NCBI RefSeq assembly: GCF_030690725.1 | Contig: NZ_JAUYGD010000063.1 | Coordinates: 1 to 34,883, forward strand | Origin: Pseudomonas sp. | GTDB taxonomy: Bacteria > Pseudomonadota > Gammaproteobacteria > Pseudomonadales > Pseudomonadaceae | Direction of reading: 5' to 3' | DNA length: 34,883 bases | Shown: piece after piece, positions 19,979 through 27,667 of the stretch | How positions within the stretch are numbered: position 1 is the stretch's first letter | How the letters are laid out: the number at the start of each line of letters is the position of its first letter | Program-made: the position numbers and the translations under genes | The notes under the pieces: model-generated | Databases searched by the model: none | Seen by the model: the letters and a program-made list of their open reading frames with translations, nothing else | What the model was told of the DNA's origin: nothing

Positions 19979-20619
19979 ATAGACGTGCCATCGTACTGAC
20001 CATCAGCGCTGTAACCATTGCCGGCTTTATCGCTGCGGCAGTGCTCTATCAGCGTTTTTCAGCACCTCAGGAGACTCAAGCAGTCACCCAGGCGAGCAGT
20101 TCGTTGGTACGTTTCCACTCGCCAACCCTTGGGCCAATCAAGGCGCCGGTCACCATCGTCGAGTTCTTCGACCCATCGTGCGAAAGCTGCCGGGCGTTCT
20201 TCCCCTACGTAAAGCAAATCATGGCGCAGTACCCACAGGACGTGCGTCTGGTCGTGCGCTATGTGTTGTTCCACAAAGGTTCAGAAGAGGCCGTGCGCCT
20301 GCTGGAGACGGCGCGAATGCAGGGGCTTTACGAGCCTGTGCTAGCAGCCGTGCTGGAGGCCCAGCCGCTGTGGCATGACGACGCGAAAGCGCAGAAGGCC
20401 TGGGAAGCCGCAGCAGCAGTTGGCCTGGATGTCGAGAAGGCCCGCGCCACGATGAACTCGCCGGCTATCGACGACATCCTGGCTAAAGACGCAGCGGACG
20501 TTAAGAAAGTGGGGATTCAAGGCACGCCAACTTTCTTCGTCAACGGCACGCTGCTGACGAAGTTCGGCCCGGAGCCGCTGCTAGAACTAGTGCAGAGCGA
20601 ACTGCAAAAAGTACGCTAA
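19975..20619 (+). CDS. DsbA/DsbG-like periplasmic thiol oxidoreductase
   Basis: Protein of 214 aa with an N-terminal membrane anchor or signal (about 5-27) and a thioredoxin fold with a helical insertion. The active site is FFDPSCESC (Cys69/Cys72) and the cis-proline loop is GIQGTPTFFVNGT. CESC is unusual compared with CPHC of classical DsbA. The gene starts inside the dsbB stop codon (ATGA), so the pair is translationally coupled. It probably forms disulfides in periplasmic proteins; why the pair travels with metal-resistance genes is unknown, but metal ions attack thiols. Confidence 0.9.
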   Translation: MNRRAIVLTISAVTIAGFIAAAVLYQRFSAPQETQAVTQASSSLVRFHSPTLGPIKAPVTIVEFFDPSCESCRAFFPYVKQIMAQYPQDVRLVVRYVLFHKGSEEAVRLLETARMQGLYEPVLAAVLEAQPLWHDDAKAQKAWEAAAAVGLDVEKARATMNSPAIDDILAKDAADVKKVGIQGTPTFFVNGTLLTKFGPEPLLELVQSELQKVR

Positions 20620-20666
20620 ACATAGCGACTGGCGCAAACGCTGTGGCTGCGTTATCGAGCACTTTT

Positions 20667-20770
20667 ATGCGAACACTGGAAAACAGGATACCTCCGCCGA
20701 TTGTGGCCAGTATTTTCGGGTTACTTATGTGGTTGGCAGCCTGCTATGTGCCAGGTCTCGCCTCGAAAAC
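20667..20770 (+). pseudogene. 5' fragment of an isoprenylcysteine methyltransferase (ICMT)-family gene
   Basis: ATG 20667 opens a frame MRTLENRIPPPIVASIFGLL..., which is the typical N-terminus and first membrane helix of bacterial ICMT-like membrane methyltransferases (usually about 150 aa). After roughly 30-35 codons the sequence stops resembling that family and continues in frame as a HipA-like sequence. Genes of this family often follow a dsbB/DsbA-like pair in accessory DNA, so the original gene order probably was dsbB-dsbA-icmt before a deletion. Confidence 0.65.
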
Positions 20771-21060
20771 CTCTGGCCTGATCATCAAGGGCGGCCAGGA
20801 GGAGTTATCGAGGTTGGCGGTAAACGAGTACCGTTGTATGTCCGCGGCAAGGGCGGCGGGAATTGCGGTGCCGGAACTCTATCTCTCCGCCAACGCCAAG
20901 TAGTTAGTTATGCGCCGCATCGACCGAGATGAGAAGCTCAACCCCATCGGTTTCGAGGACAGGGTGGCATTGAGGGGCTGGCCGCGGAGCAAAAGTACAG
21001 CAAGAGCTATTTGGCCTTAAATGCCAGTACAAAGCCAGATGATGGCACCCGACTTGGCTA
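20771..21060 (+). pseudogene. Internal fragment of a HipA-type kinase toxin gene, frameshifted
   Basis: In frame with the ICMT fragment, the sequence reads LIIKGGQEELSRLAVNEYRC, then MSAARAAGIAVPELYLSANAK, a HipA-type motif order (nucleotide-binding loop, NEY segment). A TAG at 20901-20903 then breaks the frame. After a one-base shift the reading continues VMRRIDRDEKLNPIGFED, and after a second shift GLAAEQKYSKSYLAL; both are expected from HipA (R-D-R and later FED blocks). So at least two frameshifts separate three matching pieces. The start and the C-terminal catalytic half are missing. The remnant ends where the recombinase cluster begins. Confidence 0.7.
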
Positions 21061-21531
21061 GTGCCCCTTTGATGGCAGCTTGACCACCGAGCCGCCTTTG
21101 GCAGGCTTACGAAACACTGGGCTCTCATCTAAGAATTCCGCAGGATCGATATTCTTACGGCGAGCAATCATAGAGGCGTATATGAGTCTTTCGCGCTCCC
21201 TATTTAATTGCTTCGTCAACTCCTGGACCTGTGCCTTGAGCACCTCGATCTGGTGATCTCGATCACGATCTCTGGCCGCTTTCAGTGAAACCTCTTGATC
21301 GAACTGTTTCTCACCACGAGCATAACTTTTGACAACTTCCTTAATACGTTGAAACTCTTTTTCAAATTCCTTGTTTCGCCAAAGGGTCGGCTTAGATACA
21401 CCAGACTTATCGGTAATATACTTCCACCCAAAGTTTGAAGGATCTATCAGCTGTCTTTCAAATTGTTGCAATACCGAAAAAGCTTTACCCCATTGCTCAG
21501 TAGACGTAGTCACAATCAAGCTACTCCACAT
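21058..21531 (-). CDS. Small HTH/coiled-coil protein of the recombinase module (TnpC/GmtX-like role)
   Basis: Protein of 157 aa, last gene of the module; its ATG lies inside the 3' end of the large recombinase gene (16-bp overlap). Residues about 36-56 (WKYITDKSGVSKPTLWRNKEF) look like a helix-turn-helix. About 72-118 form a charged coiled coil, with heptad-like leucines in VLKAQVQELTKQL. The tail is basic. This is the architecture of TnpC-type accessory proteins of Tn554-like elements and of KfrA-like DNA binders. A role as DNA-binding helper for the recombinases is inferred. No enzyme motif is visible. Confidence 0.8.
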   Translation of the reverse strand: MWSSLIVTTSTEQWGKAFSVLQQFERQLIDPSNFGWKYITDKSGVSKPTLWRNKEFEKEFQRIKEVVKSYARGEKQFDQEVSLKAARDRDRDHQIEVLKAQVQELTKQLNRERERLIYASMIARRKNIDPAEFLDESPVFRKPAKGGSVVKLPSKGH

Positions 21532-24173
21532 TGGAATACACAGTCGCTTGGAACAGAGCCATTGGTCCTAAATGGCTGATAGTCCTTACTCTTTTCAACT
21601 TGAATTTCGTTAAGCACCACCTCAGAATTATCTAAAATATAAGAAGCATTTCTAAAAATCGCCATTTGATGTTCGATATGCATTTCAACAGACTCTACCG
21701 GGATACCGGGTCTATTCAAGGCTTCAAAAAGCCGCGCCAACTCAATTTCTGATCTATTACGCTCTGACTCGACTTGCTTTATTTGAACTGGATCTAAAAG
21801 ATCTACAACGAACTCTCTACAGCCTTTTCCTGAATTGCCGGTCAGACACTTCAGATGAAATTCGCAGGGCTTCAAATTAATATCACGAAAACAATGCCCA
21901 AGCGGACCGTAATGTACGGTTTGCAGCATATCAGTCAAAAAGGTCTGCACATTCTGGGTCGGAATATCATTGTCAGTCCAAGCCTTGACCTTATTCGCCA
22001 GATCACCAATAAAGCGGGACTGCTCAGAGAGCATAAGCTCACCGACTTTCTCAGCACGTTCTTTAGCAGTCTGATGATCGTAATGATCACCTTGACTATC
22101 AGATCTTCCCATCCACTTATTCACAATACTTGCAGCCAAGCCCGCCCGAAAAAGTGAATTAGTTTGCCAATGTCGTCCCTTGTGGGTCTGAAACGTACTT
22201 ACAATCTCTTCATTGGCTACAACACCGTAACGGAGAAACGCTGACTGCCCCTGCTTAGCTGGTTTTATCGCATATAGAACAGAAAAATAGCCAAGGATAG
22301 ATGGAATGTGTTCGTTATACACACCGCCAAGATTGCTTGGGACAACAAATAAATAATCAGAGACTTTTTGATTTATCCCAAATGTAGCCGAACCAATCTC
22401 TACTCCATCCGCTAGAAGTTCCTCTTTAATTCCCTGGATTAGTTCTGACTTAACTTTTGTATTAACTGATACAAAAGCATCTACAACGGCACTTTTAATG
22501 CTGGCCTGTTCAACCAAGAACCCAGATACGGCAGAATGCTTAACTCTATTGCTTTTCGCGACTGGCCTATAAAAATTGATTCGTTCTTCCGAGACTCTAA
22601 GAAACGAGTAGAACCCAGCCGCATTTGCATTAGCAATGTAGGTCATGGTCTTCTGGTTGAACAGCTCTGGATAAAGTTCCTCAGCATCTAATATCGGAAT
22701 GTAAGCGCGATAATCATACCCACCACTGACAATATTTCTTATTGCGGCAACTGCATCGTCACGACTAAGATATACTATCCTCGCACCATAAAGACACGAC
22801 TCCCCCGTCAAGACAAAGGCTTCCAAAGAAGCCAGGCTTTGCGACTGCAACCTATCTTTTAGAGCGTGTACATCCTTAGACCGACTTCCTGCAGGTGGTC
22901 GTTTATGGAGCACCTCAAAAAACTCAGAATATAAAACAATATTGCGGCGAAACTCTATCAATTGAGCAAGTCGCTGCTTAACATCAGATCCTCGTACATA
23001 ATAAACGCACTTTACCTTTCCGAGTGATTTTGAAGTTATCTTAAATCCGTTTTTTTTGTAGAATTTAAGGAGTGAAGTAGAGTCGTGCGAATTCGAGGCA
23101 AATGGTAAGTACTCACGCAAATTCTTGAGCTCAACAAGTTCTTCATCCGGCAGATACTTCAGGAGGCGCAACTGTCTTTCAGACGCTGAAACATTAGACT
23201 CTATTTTCTTAGATAGACAGTTTAGGGTAGACTCAATATGCCGATCAATTGCTTCTGTTCTTCCCTGAAAGCGATAATCGAGAGTCTCGGCATAGGAACC
23301 ATCTTCAATGCTCAAAGCCCTTTTTCTGTAGGGTTCGCAGATGGCATCAATTCGGAGAACCGCTTCACAGAGGGCGGCTCTCCAGATAGTAGGGACATAC
23401 CTGGCGATTGGCTCCGCACCTTTTTCTGTCCATACTCGACAATATAACTCACTGTTTATTGTAACTAAGCAGTTCTTAGGTAACCGCAGAACCTCCCCGA
23501 TTCTTAGGCCTAATCCATATTGAAATGCCTGAGTCAGAACCGACAACATATCCATCTGAGCACGAAAGCTGCCATCCCACTGGTCTTGCACTGCCCACTT
23601 CAACGCTATGATTGCTTTGACCAATTCTGGAAGCGGCAGTTTATCTCCAAGGGCAACACGGCCATACTTATCTTTCTCTTGAAGATCCTGCGTACCGATG
23701 AGGTCAAAATTGCTAACGGTCAAGGAAGAATTAAAGATGAATCTGATAAAATAATTTAGCGATCTACATGCACTAGCAGGTGATTTATAGCGTGTTTGAA
23801 TATATTTAAACGTTGTCATGTAGGAAGATTGATCAAGCCCTCTAAGGTTAACAACACCCTGAGCAGCCATATACTTTACCGCAGCCGATAAGTCCATAAC
23901 GCGACCAGCTGATACCACCTTGTGGTCCGCCCTTCTGTCCCAGAGATAACTTACCAAGAAGACCTTATTAAGTAGCATTAACTCTGCATTAGTTTCTCCG
24001 CGAGCCAGCAAATAAACATTATGCCTTCCGTTATATAACCAGGAGAGATCCTCCCACTTTGACCCATTGAAACAACTGAGTTTTGAGAATCTCTCCTCGG
24101 CTTTGCTGGCAAGGCGGTTTAGCTTAATCCGAAGCTCCTCATGCAAAATATCCTGTGCCATTATATTTTGCAC
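21516..24173 (-). CDS. Very large tyrosine-recombinase-like protein (third of the trio)
   Basis: Up to 885 aa, starting at GTG 24173 directly after the previous stop, or at ATG 24161 (881 aa), which may be the true start. The catalytic set can be traced: Arg224 (GLGLRIGEVL), Lys251 (TEKG), then only much later His664-x-x-Arg667 (THKGRHWQTN), GR at 689-690 and Tyr698 (DHYDH). About 400 residues separate the Arg/Lys pair from the HxxR box, against roughly 100 in ordinary integrases, so a large extra domain is inserted. A cysteine cluster at 761, 770, 776 and 785 near the C-terminus looks like a zinc-binding site, as in Tn554-type TnpB proteins. Confidence 0.85.
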   Translation of the reverse strand: MQNIMAQDILHEELRIKLNRLASKAEERFSKLSCFNGSKWEDLSWLYNGRHNVYLLARGETNAELMLLNKVFLVSYLWDRRADHKVVSAGRVMDLSAAVKYMAAQGVVNLRGLDQSSYMTTFKYIQTRYKSPASACRSLNYFIRFIFNSSLTVSNFDLIGTQDLQEKDKYGRVALGDKLPLPELVKAIIALKWAVQDQWDGSFRAQMDMLSVLTQAFQYGLGLRIGEVLRLPKNCLVTINSELYCRVWTEKGAEPIARYVPTIWRAALCEAVLRIDAICEPYRKRALSIEDGSYAETLDYRFQGRTEAIDRHIESTLNCLSKKIESNVSASERQLRLLKYLPDEELVELKNLREYLPFASNSHDSTSLLKFYKKNGFKITSKSLGKVKCVYYVRGSDVKQRLAQLIEFRRNIVLYSEFFEVLHKRPPAGSRSKDVHALKDRLQSQSLASLEAFVLTGESCLYGARIVYLSRDDAVAAIRNIVSGGYDYRAYIPILDAEELYPELFNQKTMTYIANANAAGFYSFLRVSEERINFYRPVAKSNRVKHSAVSGFLVEQASIKSAVVDAFVSVNTKVKSELIQGIKEELLADGVEIGSATFGINQKVSDYLFVVPSNLGGVYNEHIPSILGYFSVLYAIKPAKQGQSAFLRYGVVANEEIVSTFQTHKGRHWQTNSLFRAGLAASIVNKWMGRSDSQGDHYDHQTAKERAEKVGELMLSEQSRFIGDLANKVKAWTDNDIPTQNVQTFLTDMLQTVHYGPLGHCFRDINLKPCEFHLKCLTGNSGKGCREFVVDLLDPVQIKQVESERNRSEIELARLFEALNRPGIPVESVEMHIEHQMAIFRNASYILDNSEVVLNEIQVEKSKDYQPFRTNGSVPSDCVFQCGVA

Positions 24174-25778
24174 TCAGACTTCCTTCACATTAATTAGAAC
24201 CACGTCCTGCCCTTCAGAGTAGGCGATTGCAGCACGGCAACCAGCTATGGCCTGGTCTATAACTGAAACTACATTAGCGGTGCTGACGGTTAGCAAGCTA
24301 TCTTTTCGCTCTACCAAACCCTCCAAAGCACTTTCATGTGCTACAACATCTTTATTAGGACAAAATCTGTCACACGAATAGCAAGATACCGCCGGTTCCT
24401 CGAAGCATATAGATTGAGACGCACACTTTCCTATGACATTGAAATTTCTTGGTTCACATACGTGACTATATATATTATTTACAAGGTCACCTTCTCTCAT
24501 CCAAGCAGCTGTGAATTGCTTCTGTTCAATGCGACTCAACGTAGCATTTTCTAGAATCTCCCACATTTCATGAGTGAACCTGAAGTAGTGTTTAATGCTA
24601 TTCGTATCATTGTGATCGAGTAAATCGGCAAGCTCTTCTGGCGAACAACCGGACATTACTGCTTGCGTGCCAACCGTGTAACGAAATCTATATGCACATA
24701 AACTGAATTTCTTTCCGGTACGAGGGGATAATGGCAGCCTATGTTCATTTCCCCAAAGGATATAATTAATTTTGCCACTCGACTTTTGGTAGAGTATGGC
24801 CCGCTTTGACTCATCTGAGAAATAGTCACTTGACAACCGCTCTGCATCTTCCCAGTAGTGACTTCCTAAGGTATTTCCGTCTCGTTCTAAATTTATCGAT
24901 TTTGAGTTAATAAAAAGTGGTAGCTCTGCAGGATCAATACCATCGGGATTTTTTGCAGAATCTATGTAAGACTGAATAAGACTTGCAGTTCTTTCCGTGA
25001 GTATTCGAGAGCTGAATTGAACTCGCCGATTGCGCGAATCTTGCTTCACGCGCGGCACGTTAAGATAATACAATCCGCTCCTACTATCTTTAATAAAATC
25101 TTTTCTTTTCAATAAAGAAATTTGTATTGGTCTCAACCCAAAACACAAACACAGATCTAACACCAAGCGAAATTCCAACGGAAGTGCCTGGTTATTAACC
25201 TGACCTGACAGTACGGAAACTTCCTCTCTAGTAAATGGCCCTCTGGCATCATCCATTACAAATAGAGCTAAATAGGCATTTTCTTTACCTGAATAATTTC
25301 GAAGTTTATGGAAATCCTCATACACTTCAAGTGAAAGATCTTCATAGCCGCAAAGCAATAGAAACTTCAAAAATTCCTTACAAGCAGAGATATATGCTGC
25401 CTTTTCTTTATTTTCAAGCACAGAAATATTTTCCAAGAAGTCGTTGATATGAACTCCTTTGGACATCTCACGGGCAAACAAATCAAGAAATTTATATTTA
25501 ATTCTAACAGTTGAAGCGTGATATCTCTCCAAGATATATCTTAGATAACTCCTCGCAATCTCTCTTAACTCAAAATCCAACAGATTAAGATACTGTGATG
25601 TAAGATAAACAAACTCACCCGTATCATCCGGCAGTTTTATTGCAGACCGAAAGCCACCATACTCATCAAATAATTCGATGTCATAGCCCAATCGACTTTT
25701 TACAAAAGTGCCTCCCGGCAAAAAATCTGAAAGTTCATCGTTGCCGGACAACACCCTCTGACTATGGAGTTCTTTCAT
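24174..25778 (-). CDS. Tyrosine recombinase (second of the trio), Cys-rich C-terminus
   Basis: Protein of 534 aa whose ATG directly follows the stop codon of the first recombinase (TAAATG). The N-terminal SAM-like core-binding domain covers about 60-170, the catalytic domain about 180-405. Catalytic residues: Arg216 (GLRPIQIS), Lys245 (RVKQDSRNRR), then YRFR at 363-366 in place of HxxR (Tyr replaces the His), His389 (LLDHND) and Tyr398 (KHYFRF). A C-terminal extension carries cysteines 452, 458, 466, 469 and 473 (CYSCDRFCPN), probably a zinc-binding fold. The His to Tyr change may affect strand cleavage but is tolerated in some recombinases. Confidence 0.88.
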   Translation of the reverse strand: MKELHSQRVLSGNDELSDFLPGGTFVKSRLGYDIELFDEYGGFRSAIKLPDDTGEFVYLTSQYLNLLDFELREIARSYLRYILERYHASTVRIKYKFLDLFAREMSKGVHINDFLENISVLENKEKAAYISACKEFLKFLLLCGYEDLSLEVYEDFHKLRNYSGKENAYLALFVMDDARGPFTREEVSVLSGQVNNQALPLEFRLVLDLCLCFGLRPIQISLLKRKDFIKDSRSGLYYLNVPRVKQDSRNRRVQFSSRILTERTASLIQSYIDSAKNPDGIDPAELPLFINSKSINLERDGNTLGSHYWEDAERLSSDYFSDESKRAILYQKSSGKINYILWGNEHRLPLSPRTGKKFSLCAYRFRYTVGTQAVMSGCSPEELADLLDHNDTNSIKHYFRFTHEMWEILENATLSRIEQKQFTAAWMREGDLVNNIYSHVCEPRNFNVIGKCASQSICFEEPAVSCYSCDRFCPNKDVVAHESALEGLVERKDSLLTVSTANVVSVIDQAIAGCRAAIAYSEGQDVVLINVKEV

Positions 25779-27005
25779 TTAATCAACCAGTTGTGGCTTA
25801 AGGGCTTCTTGCTGGAGTAGGGCTTGTAACTCGGCAACTTTGGCTTGTATCGATCCTTTAGCATAATGCTCAGGCATATTACTATTCTTAGCCCAACCGC
25901 CTGCCGCCTCCTGAATAGGTGCTTTTAAAACCTTACGACTTAAACCACTTTCACCCTTAAATTTTCTATCCAGTGCCTGATTCAAAAGATCATGAAACGT
26001 ATTGCGAAGGCGATGGGGGCTGAGAAGACCCACAAACTCTGGATATTGTTTTATAAGTTCATTCAGGATTGAATTAGGAGTCTGCACTGAAAGAGGACGC
26101 CCATCCCGGTAAGACAGGAAGACATAGCTTGTTGACTGCCAGCCGATGAATTCTTTTCTGACATTCACAATGTAGTGTTCAACTAATGCGGCCAGTTGAT
26201 CATGCAACACCACCTGCCGGCCGAGTGTTTTAACTGAGGGGGACTCAGCGCGAGGATAATCAATCACATCTTTGTTCTTGACGATGTCGTAATACTTTCG
26301 CATTCCTGTAAGCTGGAAATTGTTCAGCTTCAACAACAACGTCTCACCTTTACGATTTCCGCCCAACATCAATAGAAGCAGGAGAATATAATTTCTCCAT
26401 CGCACCTTATAAATCTTCCAAGGATTTAAATTATTGCTCTCATCAGGGTCAATAATTGCAATGAATTTAGCCTGAAGTGCAGGAGTAAGGCCGACCCTGT
26501 CTTTTTTATCGCCCCTGTAAGGGGCTTTCATATACAACTTGAAGCCGGCAGTCATCCTCTCATACGAACGCTTAGCAATTTTGAGTTGCTCTAAGTTTCG
26601 AGCGCACCGTCCCTCATAGAACAGCCACAGGTAATCTATAAATTTTTTAGCGCCTCGCATGCGGGCACCATACCAATTCGGATTAACCTGCTCGCCGCTC
26701 TGTTGAGCAAAGCCGCAATACGATGAGAAAGACTCAATTTCACCGATAGTAAGCGGATTAAGATTTGCGATGCGCTCAATCAAATCTATTTTTTGAATTT
26801 CACAGAACCGATACAGGATCAGAATTGAGCTCTGATCAACTCGTATGGTATTTGGCTTCGAACCATTGTCGAATCGTTGCAAAGCATACGCGCCGGCAAA
26901 TATATCAACCTGACTACTTTCAGTTACTAGCTTTAGTTTTATACCGCCCAATTTATCGAAGACGACGGTAGTGAGCGAAAAGACTGAATTCTTCAAATGA
27001 AACAC
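25779..27005 (-). CDS. Tyrosine recombinase/integrase (first of the trio)
   Basis: Protein of 408 aa with all catalytic residues of the family: Arg218 (GGNRKGETLLL), Lys259 (VKTLGRQV), His331-x-x-Arg334 (LSPHRLRNTFHD), Trp371 in the His/Trp position (GGWAKN) and the nucleophile Tyr381 (PEHYAKG). The N-terminal half is the core-binding domain. The frame opens at GTG 27005 without a good ribosome-binding site, so the exact start is uncertain. The start codon lies inside the first of four repeated motifs, so binding of recombinase there could control its own expression. It is the promoter-proximal gene of the module. Confidence 0.9.
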   Translation of the reverse strand: MFHLKNSVFSLTTVVFDKLGGIKLKLVTESSQVDIFAGAYALQRFDNGSKPNTIRVDQSSILILYRFCEIQKIDLIERIANLNPLTIGEIESFSSYCGFAQQSGEQVNPNWYGARMRGAKKFIDYLWLFYEGRCARNLEQLKIAKRSYERMTAGFKLYMKAPYRGDKKDRVGLTPALQAKFIAIIDPDESNNLNPWKIYKVRWRNYILLLLLMLGGNRKGETLLLKLNNFQLTGMRKYYDIVKNKDVIDYPRAESPSVKTLGRQVVLHDQLAALVEHYIVNVRKEFIGWQSTSYVFLSYRDGRPLSVQTPNSILNELIKQYPEFVGLLSPHRLRNTFHDLLNQALDRKFKGESGLSRKVLKAPIQEAAGGWAKNSNMPEHYAKGSIQAKVAELQALLQQEALKPQLVD

Positions 27006-27030
27006 CGCGCTTTTTTCACGAGCACGGAAG

Positions 27031-27057
27031 CCTATAGACAGGCTAAATGGGCGTCAA
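27031..27057 (-). promoter_or_regulatory. Possible promoter of the recombinase module
   Basis: On the minus strand TTGACG (complement of 27052-27057) and TATAGG (complement of 27031-27036) are 15 bp apart, slightly short for sigma-70. The -35 lies 3 bp from the second repeated motif, and a small dyad AGCCT-N6-AGGCT (27029-27044) covers the -10. Confidence 0.4.
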
Positions 27058-27147
27058 TAATGAAACGCTACTGCTTCAATGCGATCACTTTTTCTTTTGA
27101 GTATTTAATGAAACACCGTTTCGATAATTTCACTTACCTCGGATAGC

Positions 27148-27174
27148 GCAAAGCCCCGAATTACGGGGCTTTGC
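27148..27174 (-). terminator. Terminator hairpin of the HU gene
   Basis: A perfect 11-bp stem (GCAAAGCCCCG / CGGGGCTTTGC) with a 5-base loop, 35 bp after the HU stop codon. The T-run is short (TTT inside the stem end). It probably belongs to the original HU locus, which puts the island boundary at or to the left of it. Confidence 0.75.
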
Positions 27175-27208
27175 AGAACTTATCCACAGAAAATGAAACG
27201 CTCTGTGT

Positions 27209-27481
27209 TTAATTTACAGCATCTTTCAGGGACTTGCCCGGTTTGAAGGCGACGGTGTTGCTGGCCTTGATCTTTACCGGCTCGCCGGTTTGCGGGTTTT
27301 TACCGGTGCGAGCACCGCGATGGCGTTGCACGAAAGTACCGAAGCCCACCAGAGTGACGCTGTCCTTGCGGTTCAGTGCGTTGGTGATTTCTTCGAGTAC
27401 CGCGTTAAGTACACGGTTTGCCTGATCTTTAGTCAGATCCGCCTTATCGGCGATAGCGGCGGCGAGTTCCGGTTTACGCAT
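27209..27481 (-). CDS. hupA: HU family DNA-binding protein
   Basis: Predicted 90-aa histone-like protein that bends and compacts DNA. ATG 27481 (MRKPELAAAIADKADLT) has an AGAGG site; longer upstream frames are not supported. The whole HU pattern is present, including VTLVGFGTFVQRHRGARTGKNPQTGEPVKI, the beta-arm region and FKPGKSLKDAVN at the end. It matches the HU paralogue next to the rubredoxin genes in Pseudomonas (PA5348 in P. aeruginosa), not the hupB gene beside lon. HU is a common helper of site-specific recombination, and the island lies directly at its 3' end. Confidence 0.95.
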   Translation of the reverse strand: MRKPELAAAIADKADLTKDQANRVLNAVLEEITNALNRKDSVTLVGFGTFVQRHRGARTGKNPQTGEPVKIKASNTVAFKPGKSLKDAVN

Positions 27482-27667
27482 AAATGCCTCTTTACGGTTT
27501 TTTGTTGTTGTGTCCGGGCTGCTCTGCGCGAGCAGATACCAAGGCGCCGCAACAGCTCTAGGCTGCGGCAGACTGAGGGAGGATGGCATGCCATTGGGCC
27601 CTGCGCCAGTCTTGTCCGACAGTTAAACCAGGCAATTTTGTGGCATATCCGACAGAACGTCCGCCAT

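Larger units (their letters stand above)
21058..27202 (-). mobile_element. Integration module: three tyrosine recombinases plus a small HTH/coiled-coil protein
   Basis: Four minus-strand genes with no gaps: 408-aa recombinase, 534-aa recombinase, about 885-aa recombinase-like protein, 157-aa protein. The DNA is visibly AT-rich compared with both flanks. A set of four repeated 10-bp motifs lies at the right end, next to the HU gene. The layout resembles Tn554-type tnpABC modules, recombinase-in-trio elements and the gamma-mobile-trio modules described for gammaproteobacterial islands; which of these it belongs to cannot be settled by eye. It probably mobilised the metal genes to its left. Only this end of the island is visible. 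Confidence 0.8.
26997..27202 (+). repeat. Four direct copies of ATGAAACRCY at the element end (candidate att / recombinase sites)
   Basis: Copies at 26997-27006 (ATGAAACACC), 27060-27069 (ATGAAACGCT), 27108-27117 (ATGAAACACC) and 27193-27202 (ATGAAACGCT), all in the same orientation and each preceded by A or AA. Two versions alternate. The first covers the start codon of the first recombinase; the last lies between the HU stop codon and the HU terminator. I saw no further copies in the window. They are good candidates for recombinase arm or core sites. Confidence 0.6.

Noticed and set aside
20643..20903. Intact 86-aa protein-coding gene
   Set aside because: The frame is open but is a fusion of an ICMT start and a HipA internal piece, so it is better described as two gene fragments.
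21058..27202. A defence system or CRISPR array in the AT-rich region
   Set aside because: All four genes are explained as recombinases or their helper; no array of regularly spaced repeats and no nuclease, ATPase or toxin motif was seen.
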